64,000 nt of DNA, taken from assembly GCA_913778765.1 (NCBI GenBank), contig CAJYXO010000109.1, positions 1 through 64,000 of the forward strand, in the 5' to 3' direction. The stretch's first letter is position 1. Every line of letters starts with the position of its first letter. Positions 8,676 to 16,569 of the stretch are shown here, piece by piece. A program made the translations under genes and the position numbers. Origin of the DNA: an uncultured Massilia sp. (GTDB lineage: Bacteria > Pseudomonadota > Gammaproteobacteria > Burkholderiales > Burkholderiaceae_D). The notes beneath the pieces are model-generated. The model was not told where the DNA came from, did not search any database, and was given only the letters and a program-made list of their open reading frames with translations.

Positions 8676-10019
8676 ATGAAACGACGTGGTTTCCTGCTGG
8701 GCGGCGCGGTCCTTGCCGCCGGCCTGGCCGCCCCGGCTTTCGGCGCCACCCGCGAGCGCCTGCGCCTCGGCGTGATCGGCACCGGCATGCGCGGCCAGGT
8801 GCTGCTGCGCGAACTGCTGCGCCGCGACGACGTCGAGGTGGCCGCCCTGTGCGACATCGAGCCGGTGATGCTTGGCCAGGCCCTGGCCCAGGTCGACAAG
8901 GCCGGCAAGCCGCGTCCGCGCACCTTCGGCGAAGACGGCGACCTGTTCGCCTACCGCCGCCTGCTGGACGCGAAGGCGGTCGACGGCGTGATCATCGCCA
9001 CGCCGTGGGAATGGCATGCCCCGATGGCGATCGACGCCATGCGCGCGGGGGTGCCAGTGGGCTGCGAGGTGGTGGCCGGCGTCACGCTGCGCGACCACTG
9101 GGACGTGCTGGACACCCAGCTCAAGACCGGCACGCCTTACATGCTGCTGGAGAACGTGTGCTTCCGGCGCGACGTGATGGCGGTGCTGCAGATGGTGCGC
9201 GCCGGCGTGTTCGGCGAACTGGAACACCTGCAGGGCGGCTACCAGCACGACCTGCGCGCCGTCAAGCTGAACGGCGGCGACGCCGCCCACGTGGTCGGCG
9301 GCGGGGTCGAGTTCGGCGACAAGGGCTGGTCCGAGGCGCGCTGGCGCACCCTGCATTCGGTGCGCCGCAACGGCGAGCTGTATCCGAGCCACGGGATCGG
9401 CCCCTGCGCGATGTACACCAATATCAACCGCGGCAACCGCTTCACCCGCATCAACAGCTTCGCCACCAAGGCGCGCGGCCTGCACGACTACATCGAGCGC
9501 CAGGCGCCCGGCCACCCGAACGCCAAACTCAAGTTTAGCCTGGGCGACGTGGTCACCACCACGCTGTCCACCGAGAACGGCGAAACCATCCTGCTGCAGC
9601 ACGACACCTCGCTGCCGCGCCCGTATTCGCTCGGCTTTCGGGTGCAGGGCACCAGGGGGCTGTGGATGGACCTGAACCAGGGCGTGCACGTGGAAGGCGT
9701 CAGCAAGCCGCACAGCTGGGATGCCTTCCAGGCCTGGCAGGACAAGTACGACCACCCGCTGTGGCGCCGCTACGGCGAACGCGCGGCCGGCGCCGGCCAT
9801 GGCGGCATGGACTTCTTCGTGATCCACGCCTTCATCGAAGCGCTGAAGGCGGATGCGCCGATGCCGATCGACGTCTATGACGCCGTGACCTGGAGCGCGA
9901 TCACGCCGCTGTCCGAACAGTCGATCGAGCAGGGCTTCCAGACCCTCGACTTCCCCGATTTCACGCGCGGCGCCTGGCGCGAGCGCAAGCCGATCTTCGC
10001 GTTCGACGACCGCTACTGA
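8676..10019 (+). CDS. Tat-exported GH109-type NAD-dependent glycosidase (Gfo/Idh/MocA fold)
   Basis: A 447-residue protein starting with a twin-arginine signal (KRRGFLLGG, cleavage near APAFGA), so it is probably folded with its cofactor before export. The Rossmann motif LGVIGTGMRGQ lies just after it. The oxidoreductase-like catalytic domain carries ENVCFRRDVMAV, GGYQHDLR and DFFVIHAF, which match family GH109. This family uses tightly bound NAD+ to hydrolyse alpha-N-acetylgalactosaminides by oxidation-elimination; family founders cleave blood-group A antigen. Some GH109 members act on other sugars, so GalNAc specificity is inferred from GH31, AgaS and kinase neighbours. AAGGAG lies just upstream of ATG 8676, and the gene is 16 bp after the receptor gene. 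Confidence 0.85.
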   Translation: MKRRGFLLGGAVLAAGLAAPAFGATRERLRLGVIGTGMRGQVLLRELLRRDDVEVAALCDIEPVMLGQALAQVDKAGKPRPRTFGEDGDLFAYRRLLDAKAVDGVIIATPWEWHAPMAIDAMRAGVPVGCEVVAGVTLRDHWDVLDTQLKTGTPYMLLENVCFRRDVMAVLQMVRAGVFGELEHLQGGYQHDLRAVKLNGGDAAHVVGGGVEFGDKGWSEARWRTLHSVRRNGELYPSHGIGPCAMYTNINRGNRFTRINSFATKARGLHDYIERQAPGHPNAKLKFSLGDVVTTTLSTENGETILLQHDTSLPRPYSLGFRVQGTRGLWMDLNQGVHVEGVSKPHSWDAFQAWQDKYDHPLWRRYGERAAGAGHGGMDFFVIHAFIEALKADAPMPIDVYDAVTWSAITPLSEQSIEQGFQTLDFPDFTRGAWRERKPIFAFDDRY

Positions 10020-10057
10020 CCGGATGGCCGCGATACCACGATAACAAGGAGGAGAAC

Positions 10058-13054
10058 ATGAAGTTGAAGCGATTGCTGGCGGCCCTGGCCGCCGCGGGCC
10101 TGGCGTCGGGCGTCCATGCCGGCGGCCAGGTGGAAGGGCAGGGCGCGCGCGCCGACCAGCCGGACGATGCGGCCAAGGCCGGCAAGATGGCGCGGGTCGA
10201 AGTGACCGGTTCCAGCCTGAAGCGGATCAACGCCGAAACCGCGTCGCCGGTGCAGGTGATCGACGCCAAGGAGATCGAGAACATGGGGGCGCGCACCTTG
10301 CTGCAGGTGCTCGACAACCTGCCGGCGGCGCGCCCGGCCCAGCAGGACTTCCGCTCGATGTTCACCGGCTCCGACGGCGGCTCGCAGGCCAACCTGCGCG
10401 GCCTCGGCGCCCAGGGCACCCTGGTGCTGCTGAACGGCCGCCGGCTGTCCTTCTACGGTGCGCCGTCGGGCTTCCAGACCATGTTCGTGAACATCGACGC
10501 GATTCCCGCGGCGGCGATCGATCGCATGGAGGTGCTGACCGACGGCGCCTCGGCGGTGTACGGTTCGGATGCGGTGGCCGGCGTGATCAACGTGATCACC
10601 AAGAAGAACTATCAGGGCCTCGAAGTCCGCGCCAGCAGCGATACCTCGTCGCGTGTCTCGTCCTATGGCGAACGCCAGGGCAGCATCCTGTTCGGCAAGG
10701 GCGACCTGGGCAACGACGGCTACAACCTCTACGGTTCGCTGAACCTTTACCAGCGCGACCGCATCGCCCTGGCCGACACCTACGACAAGCGTCCCGGTTA
10801 CTTCTACGTCAACAACCCGAACTTCATCCCCAACTTCCGCATCGGCACCGGCAGCGAACCGGGCACGGTCAACCCCGGCACCTTCTTCGTGTTCGACCCG
10901 GCCAGGAACAACGCCCGCACCCAGCACGCGGTGGCCGGCTGTCCGTCCTCGATCGTGGAAGCCTCCGGCACCCGCTGCGTCTGGAACAACCTGCCGTATG
11001 CGCTGGACACCGGGCCGTCCTCGAAGCGCGCCACCGGCTACCTGGCCGGCCGCCTGCGCCTCGGCGACAGCCTGGAAGGCTTCGCCGAAGGCGCCTACAC
11101 CCATATCCGCATGCGCGGCGAGAACGGCCCGCGCACCTTCAACAGCGGCAGCACCAGCAACTGGTTCTCGCGCAATACCGGCACCACGCTGAATACCTTC
11201 GTCAATCCCTACCTTGGACCGAACAATGTCTACCTGAACGGCAGGCTGGACCCGGACATGGCCGCGAAGATGGGCGGCGCGGCGGGCCTGAACTACATCC
11301 TGCAGGACGCGCCGGGTCACTTTGGCCAGACCAACATCGACGACAGCTACCGCGCGCTGGCCGGCCTGCGTGGCACGGTGTTCGGCGACTGGGACTTCGA
11401 GACCGCGCTGGCCATCGCCGGCAGCCATTCGACCCTGTACCAGACCACCAACATCAATACCAGGGGCTTCGAAAAGGCCTTCGGTCCGACCACCATCGAT
11501 CCGGTCACCAGGCGTCCCTATATCGCCGATCATCCGGCCTACCAGTTCGGCGAGATCAGCGAGGCCAATGCGGCGCTGCTGCGCGAAGCCTTACCGACCT
11601 TCGACATCCAGTCCTGGACCCGCCTGATCACCTGGGACGCCAAGATCGAGGGTACCGTCGCCAAGCTGGGCGAACGCGAAGTGCGCGCCGCCGTCGGCGC
11701 CAGCCTGATGCGCGAGAGCTTCGACACCCCCGGCAACGCCGACGCCGCGAACGGCCTGATCACCCAGCAGGGCGGTTCCTGGTTCGACGGCAAGCGCAGC
11801 ATCGGCGCCGTGTTCGGCGAAGTGGTGGTGCCGCTCACCGACAAGCTGGAGCTGAACGCGGCCGCGCGCCTGGACAAGTACCCGCACTTTGCCGCCAACC
11901 TGGCGCCGAAGGTTGGCGTGCAGTGGCGGGCCCGTCCCGAGCTGCTGGTGCGCGGCACCTATTCCGAAGGCTTCCGCGCGCCCAACCTGGCCGAGTCGGG
12001 CGAGGGCGGCGTGTTCGCCCAGGTCGGCGGCATCCGCGACACGGTGCGCTGCGACGAGACGAATGCGATCGCGCGCCTGCTGATGAAATCCGTCACGGCC
12101 ACCGACGTCGATCTCGGCAAGAACCTGCTGAACTCGAACTGCTCGACCACGGTGGGCGGCCTGACCCCGCCAAACCAGGACCTGCAGCCGGAAAAGGCCA
12201 AGATCGCGACCTTCGGCGTGGTGCTGCAGCCGGCCAGGGACGTCAGCGTCTCGCTCGACTACTGGTTCGTCAACCGCCGCAACGAGATCGTTCGGCAGGA
12301 CTTCAACCAGCTGTTCACCGACCTGGTGGCCCAGTACGGTCCGGGCCTGGCCGGCACCGACCGCGCGATCCGCAATCCGCTCACCGACGCCGACCGCGCC
12401 AACATGGCGGCCGCGCAAAGCATGTGCGCGAATCCGGCCAACGCCTCGGCCTGCGCCGCCGGCGTGCCCGGCTACTCGGTCGGCAACCTGGGTGGCCTGA
12501 TCAACGCCTACCTGAACCGCGGCCGCACCCTGGTCGACGGCGTCGACATCGACGCGCGCGCCCGTTTCTCGCTGGGCGCCTGGGGCAAGCTGCAGACCGG
12601 GGTGGCGGCCACGATCCGCCGTCGCGAGACCTACAACTACGAGGACGGCAGCGGCTTCTCGGGCAACTACGTCGGTTACTACGATTCGCCGCGCCTGCGC
12701 GCGACCGTGAACGCCGACTGGCGCTACAGGAACTTCGTGACCAGCCTGTTCGTGAATTTCACCGGCCGCACCAAGTGGGCCTACGGTCCCTACGACACCG
12801 ACAACACGCCGGAAAACTGCACCGCGGCCGGGGTCGCCCTGCCGCAGACTTCCTGCGATGGCGCGCCGTCGTACACCACGGTCAACCTGGGCGTCACCTG
12901 GAAGCCGATCAAGAACCTGGACCTGGGGCTGAACATCAAGAACCTGCTGGACAAGCGCCCCTATTACGATCCGAACGGCTGGGAAGGCTATAACCATGCC
13001 CAGAACCTGTTCGGACGCCAACTCTCGCTGTCGGCGGCCTACAAGTTCCTGTAG
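10058..13054 (+). CDS. TonB-dependent receptor (second of the glycan locus)
   Basis: A 998-residue outer-membrane receptor. A short signal peptide (LKRLLAALAAAGLASGVHA) precedes a plug domain with SLKRINAETASPVQVID, NLRGLGAQGTLVLLNGRRL and YGSDAVAGVINVITKK. The beta-barrel ends with SLSAAYKFL, the terminal aromatic residue expected for BAM-assembled proteins. It lacks the carboxypeptidase-like N-terminal domain of the upstream receptor, so the two are different receptor classes rather than duplicates. The NLRGLG/LNGRR plug type is common in carbohydrate-linked receptors of Xanthomonadales, Caulobacterales and Oxalobacteraceae. It has a good ribosome site (AAGGAGGAG) and ends the rightward run; import of GalNAc-containing oligosaccharide is inferred from position. 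Confidence 0.9.
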   Translation: MKLKRLLAALAAAGLASGVHAGGQVEGQGARADQPDDAAKAGKMARVEVTGSSLKRINAETASPVQVIDAKEIENMGARTLLQVLDNLPAARPAQQDFRSMFTGSDGGSQANLRGLGAQGTLVLLNGRRLSFYGAPSGFQTMFVNIDAIPAAAIDRMEVLTDGASAVYGSDAVAGVINVITKKNYQGLEVRASSDTSSRVSSYGERQGSILFGKGDLGNDGYNLYGSLNLYQRDRIALADTYDKRPGYFYVNNPNFIPNFRIGTGSEPGTVNPGTFFVFDPARNNARTQHAVAGCPSSIVEASGTRCVWNNLPYALDTGPSSKRATGYLAGRLRLGDSLEGFAEGAYTHIRMRGENGPRTFNSGSTSNWFSRNTGTTLNTFVNPYLGPNNVYLNGRLDPDMAAKMGGAAGLNYILQDAPGHFGQTNIDDSYRALAGLRGTVFGDWDFETALAIAGSHSTLYQTTNINTRGFEKAFGPTTIDPVTRRPYIADHPAYQFGEISEANAALLREALPTFDIQSWTRLITWDAKIEGTVAKLGEREVRAAVGASLMRESFDTPGNADAANGLITQQGGSWFDGKRSIGAVFGEVVVPLTDKLELNAAARLDKYPHFAANLAPKVGVQWRARPELLVRGTYSEGFRAPNLAESGEGGVFAQVGGIRDTVRCDETNAIARLLMKSVTATDVDLGKNLLNSNCSTTVGGLTPPNQDLQPEKAKIATFGVVLQPARDVSVSLDYWFVNRRNEIVRQDFNQLFTDLVAQYGPGLAGTDRAIRNPLTDADRANMAAAQSMCANPANASACAAGVPGYSVGNLGGLINAYLNRGRTLVDGVDIDARARFSLGAWGKLQTGVAATIRRRETYNYEDGSGFSGNYVGYYDSPRLRATVNADWRYRNFVTSLFVNFTGRTKWAYGPYDTDNTPENCTAAGVALPQTSCDGAPSYTTVNLGVTWKPIKNLDLGLNIKNLLDKRPYYDPNGWEGYNHAQNLFGRQLSLSAAYKFL

Positions 13055-13072
13055 ACCGCCGGGCGTGTCGCC

Positions 13073-13711
13073 TTATGCGCGCTTGCGGCGGCGGCTGGCG
13101 GCCACGCCGGCCAGACCCAGGGCCAGCAGCGCGACGCTCGCCGGCTCCGGCAGCGGCAGCGTGTCGATGGTGAGCGTATCGATGCCGATGTAGTTGGCGC
13201 TGTCCGCCGGGCCGGTGTAGCGGAGCGCGAAGCGGCCCACCGTGCCAGGCATGCCGGTGCCCGCGAACGCCAGGCTGTAGCGGGTCCAATCGCCGGTGGA
13301 CGCCGTCGCCAGAGCGCCGAGGACGAAGTCGCCGGCGCCGGTGCCGCCCGCGCTCAGGCCGTACTGGAAGCTGTCCAGGTAGCCCGGCTCCGCGCCCGCG
13401 CGCACGTAGAAGGAGACGACGCCGCCGCCGCTGGTCGAGAACGCGGGGCTGATCAGCCAGTCGTCGATCACGCCGCCGGCGCCGGCGCTGTCGTAGTTGG
13501 CGCCGAGATAGGCTGTCGGCGCGCCATCGTGGGCGCCGAACACCCGGCTGTTCCCCTGGAAGAAGGCGTTGGCGCCGGTCGGCGTGCTGGCATTGCGCAG
13601 GATGAAGCCATGGGCGGCCAGGCCGGCGACGTCGTCGAAGCCTTCGATGACGTTGGCTTGGGCCGCGCAGGCGGTCGCGAGCAGGAAGGTGCAGGAAAGG
13701 GTCTTGAGCAT
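13073..13711 (-). CDS. PEP-CTERM sorting-domain protein
   Basis: A 212-residue exported protein. The N-terminus (LKTLSCTFLLATACAAQA) is a signal peptide. The middle is a beta-rich jelly-roll-like region (GVIDDWLISPAFSTSGGG, VSFYVRAG, WTRYSLAFAG) typical of choice-of-anchor domains. The C-terminus LPEPASVALLALGLAG plus an arginine-rich tail is a classic PEP-CTERM signal, recognised by an exosortase that is not in this window. ATG 13711 was chosen because it starts the signal peptide; the frame continues upstream but is coding sequence of the neighbour in another frame. It lies 23 bp after the DUF3472-like gene on the same strand, so the two may be co-transcribed. Function beyond surface attachment is unknown. 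Confidence 0.85.
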   Translation of the reverse strand: MLKTLSCTFLLATACAAQANVIEGFDDVAGLAAHGFILRNASTPTGANAFFQGNSRVFGAHDGAPTAYLGANYDSAGAGGVIDDWLISPAFSTSGGGVVSFYVRAGAEPGYLDSFQYGLSAGGTGAGDFVLGALATASTGDWTRYSLAFAGTGMPGTVGRFALRYTGPADSANYIGIDTLTIDTLPLPEPASVALLALGLAGVAASRRRKRA

Positions 13712-13734
13712 GAGGTTCTCCAGGATGGTCGGGA

Positions 13735-15015
13735 TTACTGCAGTGGCAGGGTGGCGAGGTCGACGGCGGGCGGGGTGCCGGTGGCCGGGCGCGTGAAGGT
13801 CTGGTTGGTCTTCACGTAGTTGCTGAAGAAGCCGCCGTTGCGCAGGTAGAAGCGGCTGTTGCGCAAGCCGCCGGCGTAGTCCATGCGCTGGGCGTTGGTG
13901 GCGGTGGCGTCGCCGGTGAAACGGGCCGTCACGATCTCGGTCCAGCTGCCGGCGGCGCCGCGCGCCCACTGGTTGCCGTAGTCCGCCGAGCGCTCCTGGT
14001 AGCCGTTGGTATCGATGAAGTTCTCGAGGAAGGAGTAGACCCCGCTCAGGTAGCCGTTGGGGGTCGCCGGCCGCTTCCAGGTGGCGACGTACTTCCAGAC
14101 GCCGGTCTCGGGCGCGAAGAACCAGGCCGAGTAATCGGTGCCGCCGGCGCCGTCGGCGTGGGCGCGGGTGATGAAGCGATAGGTATTCCCGGCCACCCAG
14201 TTAAAGCGCAGATACGACTGGCCGCCCGTTCCTTCGCCGCCGAAGCCGTTGTCGACCACGCCGCCGCCCTTGCCGACCAGGGTCGTCTTCGCGCCGTTGT
14301 CGGCGTCCCAGACCGAGAACAGGATCCACCGCTCGCTCGGCGATTTCACCTGCATGCCGAAGTAGCCGCCAGTGAAGCCATTCGCCATGAAGTAGGAGCC
14401 GATCTTGTCCTGGCCCTGCGGCACCGTGACCTCGTTATAGAAGTATTCGGTCTGCGCGGGCACCGTGTAGCCGAGGTGCACCGATGGACCGCGCCGCGAC
14501 CAGTAGTAATTTGCCGGGTCGTTGGCGTAGTTGAGCGTGGCCTCGGTCGACACCCCGATCGACGCGACGTCGCCGAAATAGCCGCCGTCCTTGCTGATGC
14601 CCCGCAGGTCGACCTTGACGTAGCCGGCGGGGACGATCACGCTGCCGACCGCATAGTTCCTGGTGACGTTGCCCGACAGGCGCACGTCAAAGGGCGTGCC
14701 GTTGATGCTGACGCGCACGGTGCTCTGCGTGCTGCCGGCCAGGCGCGCGTTCAGCGACACCGTGATGGCCGCCGGACAGCTGCGCGAGCAGTTGGGGCTT
14801 GCCGCCACGCGAAACCAGGTGCTGGTCACAGTGCCGGCGCTGGTCCAGTTCCCGAGACCGTTCGCCGTGATGACTTCCGCGGCGTTCGGCGCGGCGCTGG
14901 TGATGAAGGCGTTGCCGGCCAGCGCGACCACCGCATCGGCGGCCAGGGCCGGCGACGAGCCCATCGCGATGGCGGCGGCCAGCGCCGCGGCCGACAGCTT
15001 GATCCTGTGTTCCAT
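13735..15015 (-). CDS. Secreted DUF5077/DUF3472-like protein
   Basis: A 426-residue exported protein with a clear signal peptide (AAALAAAIAMGSSPALAA). Residues about 150-300 (NYYWSRRGPSVHLGY, FYNEVTVPQGQDKIGSYFM, GYFGMQVKSPSERWILFSVW) match the pattern of DUF3472. The preceding beta-rich part looks like a DUF5077-type carbohydrate-associated module. Such proteins are often found beside glycan-degrading enzymes of mucin or plant-polymer users, but no reaction has been assigned to my knowledge. It lies at the end of the GalNAc-type locus and its upstream region carries the same CGAAAGATA sequence seen in front of agaS, which suggests shared control. A role as glycan-binding accessory or hydrolase is inference. 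Confidence 0.75.
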   Translation of the reverse strand: MEHRIKLSAAALAAAIAMGSSPALAADAVVALAGNAFITSAAPNAAEVITANGLGNWTSAGTVTSTWFRVAASPNCSRSCPAAITVSLNARLAGSTQSTVRVSINGTPFDVRLSGNVTRNYAVGSVIVPAGYVKVDLRGISKDGGYFGDVASIGVSTEATLNYANDPANYYWSRRGPSVHLGYTVPAQTEYFYNEVTVPQGQDKIGSYFMANGFTGGYFGMQVKSPSERWILFSVWDADNGAKTTLVGKGGGVVDNGFGGEGTGGQSYLRFNWVAGNTYRFITRAHADGAGGTDYSAWFFAPETGVWKYVATWKRPATPNGYLSGVYSFLENFIDTNGYQERSADYGNQWARGAAGSWTEIVTARFTGDATATNAQRMDYAGGLRNSRFYLRNGGFFSNYVKTNQTFTRPATGTPPAVDLATLPLQ

Positions 15016-15252
15016 TCGTATCTCCTTGTAGTTGACGTCGGTCCCGCTAGCGGGAATGAAAACCCATGCAACATAAAGCGAAAGATATAATGTAAAAATC
15101 TTTCATTTTTGTTATGTATGCCTAGGTAATCTACGAACAAAAGAAAGTAACGTCAATGAAAAGATAAATAAAATCGCGTTTGTTGTTGACTTATCGCGTA
15201 TTAAGTTTCGTTTTGGTGGAAAAGGAGATTTTTGTCTTTCGCTTGGGCGATG
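15016..15252. promoter_or_regulatory. A/T-rich upstream region of the DUF3472-like gene with CGAAA/TTTCG boxes
   Basis: This gap holds no convincing gene. On the plus strand it shows GCGAAAGATA at 15078-15087, ACGAACAAAAGAAAG at about 15133, AAGTTTCGTTTT at about 15204 and GTCTTTCGCTT at about 15235. The first repeats the nine bases CGAAAGATA found at 1929 in the agaS/GH31 control region, and the third matches the TTTCRTTT unit known for AgaR. A plus-strand AAGGAG at 15222 is not followed by a believable open frame. Confidence 0.45.
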
Positions 15253-15294
15253 CAAAAGAAAACGGACCTGGCGGCGCGCGGCCGGCAGGTCCGT
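15253..15294 (-). terminator. Rho-independent terminator of pilB-pilC
   Basis: A 9-bp perfect stem pairs ACGGACCTG (15262-15270) with CAGGTCCGT (15286-15294), extended by inner GC pairs. On the minus strand it is followed by a T-rich run (complement of 15253-15261). It lies about 20 bp past the pilC stop and fits termination of the leftward pil transcript. Confidence 0.75.
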
Positions 15295-15314
15295 GGACGG
15301 GGCGGGAGACGGTC

Positions 15315-16550
15315 CTAGACGACCGAACCCAGCTTGAAGATCGGCAGGTACATGGCCACCACCAGGCCGCCGATCAGCACGCCCAGGATCACCATGATCA
15401 TCGGTTCCATCAGCGAGGACAGCGCGGCCACGGCTTCGTCGACCTCGTCCTCGTAGAAGTCGGCGACCTTGCCCAGCATGGCGTCGAGGGCGCCGGATTC
15501 CTCGCCGATCGAGACCATCTGGGTCACCATGTTCGGGAACACGTTGGCGTTCTGCATCGCCACCGTCAGGCTGGTGCCGGTGCTGACTTCGTTCTGGATC
15601 TTGCGGGTGGCGTCCAGGTACTCGGCGTTGCCGGAGGCGCCGCCGACCGAGTCGAGGGCCTCGACCAGCGGCACGCCGGCCGCGAACATGGTCGACAGGG
15701 TGCGGGTCCAGCGCGCGATGGTGGCCTTGCGGATCACCTCGCCGAACACCGGCAGGCGCAGCAGCAGGCGGTCCATCGCCTGCTGCATCTTGAGCGAGCG
15801 GCGCCAGGCCTGGAAGAAGAAATAGATGGCGCCGAACAGGCCGCCGAAGATGATGTACCACCACTTCACCACGAAGTCCGACATCGCCATCACGACCAGG
15901 GTCGGGGTCGGCAGGTCGGCGCCGAAGCTGGCGAACACTTCCTTGAAGGCCGGGACCACCCAGATCATGATCACGGCGGTGACGATGAAGGCGATCGCCA
16001 GGATCGAGATGGGGTAGGTGAGGGCCGACTTGATCTTGGCCTTCAGCGCCAGCGTCTTTTCCTTGTAGATGGCCAGGCGCGTCAGCAGGTCTTCCAGGAT
16101 ACCGGCCTGTTCGCCGGCGCCCACCAGGTTGCAGAACAGTGGGTCGAAGTACAGCGGGTACTTGCGGAAGGCGTTGTTCAGGCTGGTGCCGGTCTCGATG
16201 TCGGCGCGCAGGTCCATGATCAGCTTGGACATCGACGGGTTCGCGTGGCCCTTGCCGACGATGTCGAAGGACTGCAGCAGCGGCACGCCGGCCTTCATCA
16301 TGGTGGCCAGCTGGCGCGTGAACAGGGTCAGGTCCTTGTCGACGATCTTCTTGCCGCTGCGGTAGGCCTTCTTCTTGACCTTGGTGACCATGATGCCCTG
16401 GCGGCGCAGGGTGACGTTGACGATGGTTTCGCCGCCGGCGCGCATCTCGCCGCGCACGGTCTTGCCGGTCTTGTCCTTGCCTTCCCAGGCGAAGACGAAT
16501 TCCTTGATCTGGGCGCCGCCTGCGCTGCGTACTTGGGCCGAAGTTGCCAT
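15315..16550 (-). CDS. pilC: Type IV pilus inner-membrane platform protein PilC
   Basis: A 411-residue polytopic inner-membrane protein with two T2SSF domains (about residues 75-200 and 280-400). Their hallmarks are LFTRQLATMMKAGVPLLQ and WTRTLSTMFAAGVPLVEAL, each followed by the glycine/glutamate loop (GAGEQAGILEDLL, SIGEESGALDAML). Three membrane segments are visible: SILAIAFIVTAVIMIWVV, the YIIFGGLFGAIYF region and the C-terminal MIMVILGVLIGGLVVA. PilC forms the platform on which ATPase PilB assembles pilin. It follows pilB by 19 bp and ends at a hairpin terminator. The prepilin peptidase pilD, which often follows in related genomes, is absent here. Length is normal for the family. Confidence 0.95.
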   Translation of the reverse strand: MATSAQVRSAGGAQIKEFVFAWEGKDKTGKTVRGEMRAGGETIVNVTLRRQGIMVTKVKKKAYRSGKKIVDKDLTLFTRQLATMMKAGVPLLQSFDIVGKGHANPSMSKLIMDLRADIETGTSLNNAFRKYPLYFDPLFCNLVGAGEQAGILEDLLTRLAIYKEKTLALKAKIKSALTYPISILAIAFIVTAVIMIWVVPAFKEVFASFGADLPTPTLVVMAMSDFVVKWWYIIFGGLFGAIYFFFQAWRRSLKMQQAMDRLLLRLPVFGEVIRKATIARWTRTLSTMFAAGVPLVEALDSVGGASGNAEYLDATRKIQNEVSTGTSLTVAMQNANVFPNMVTQMVSIGEESGALDAMLGKVADFYEDEVDEAVAALSSLMEPMIMVILGVLIGGLVVAMYLPIFKLGSVV

Positions 16551-16569
16551 GTGGTTTCCCGTCTTTAAA

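Noticed and set aside
5582-8923. An 1100-codon minus-strand open frame opposite the Oar-like receptor
   Set aside because: Same high-GC artefact; composition is His/Arg/Gly/Val-rich without any recognisable domain.
15222-15315. Small plus-strand frame after AAGGAG, starting with TTG
   Set aside because: It runs straight through the pilC terminator hairpin, has no family match and ends inside the pilC stop region.
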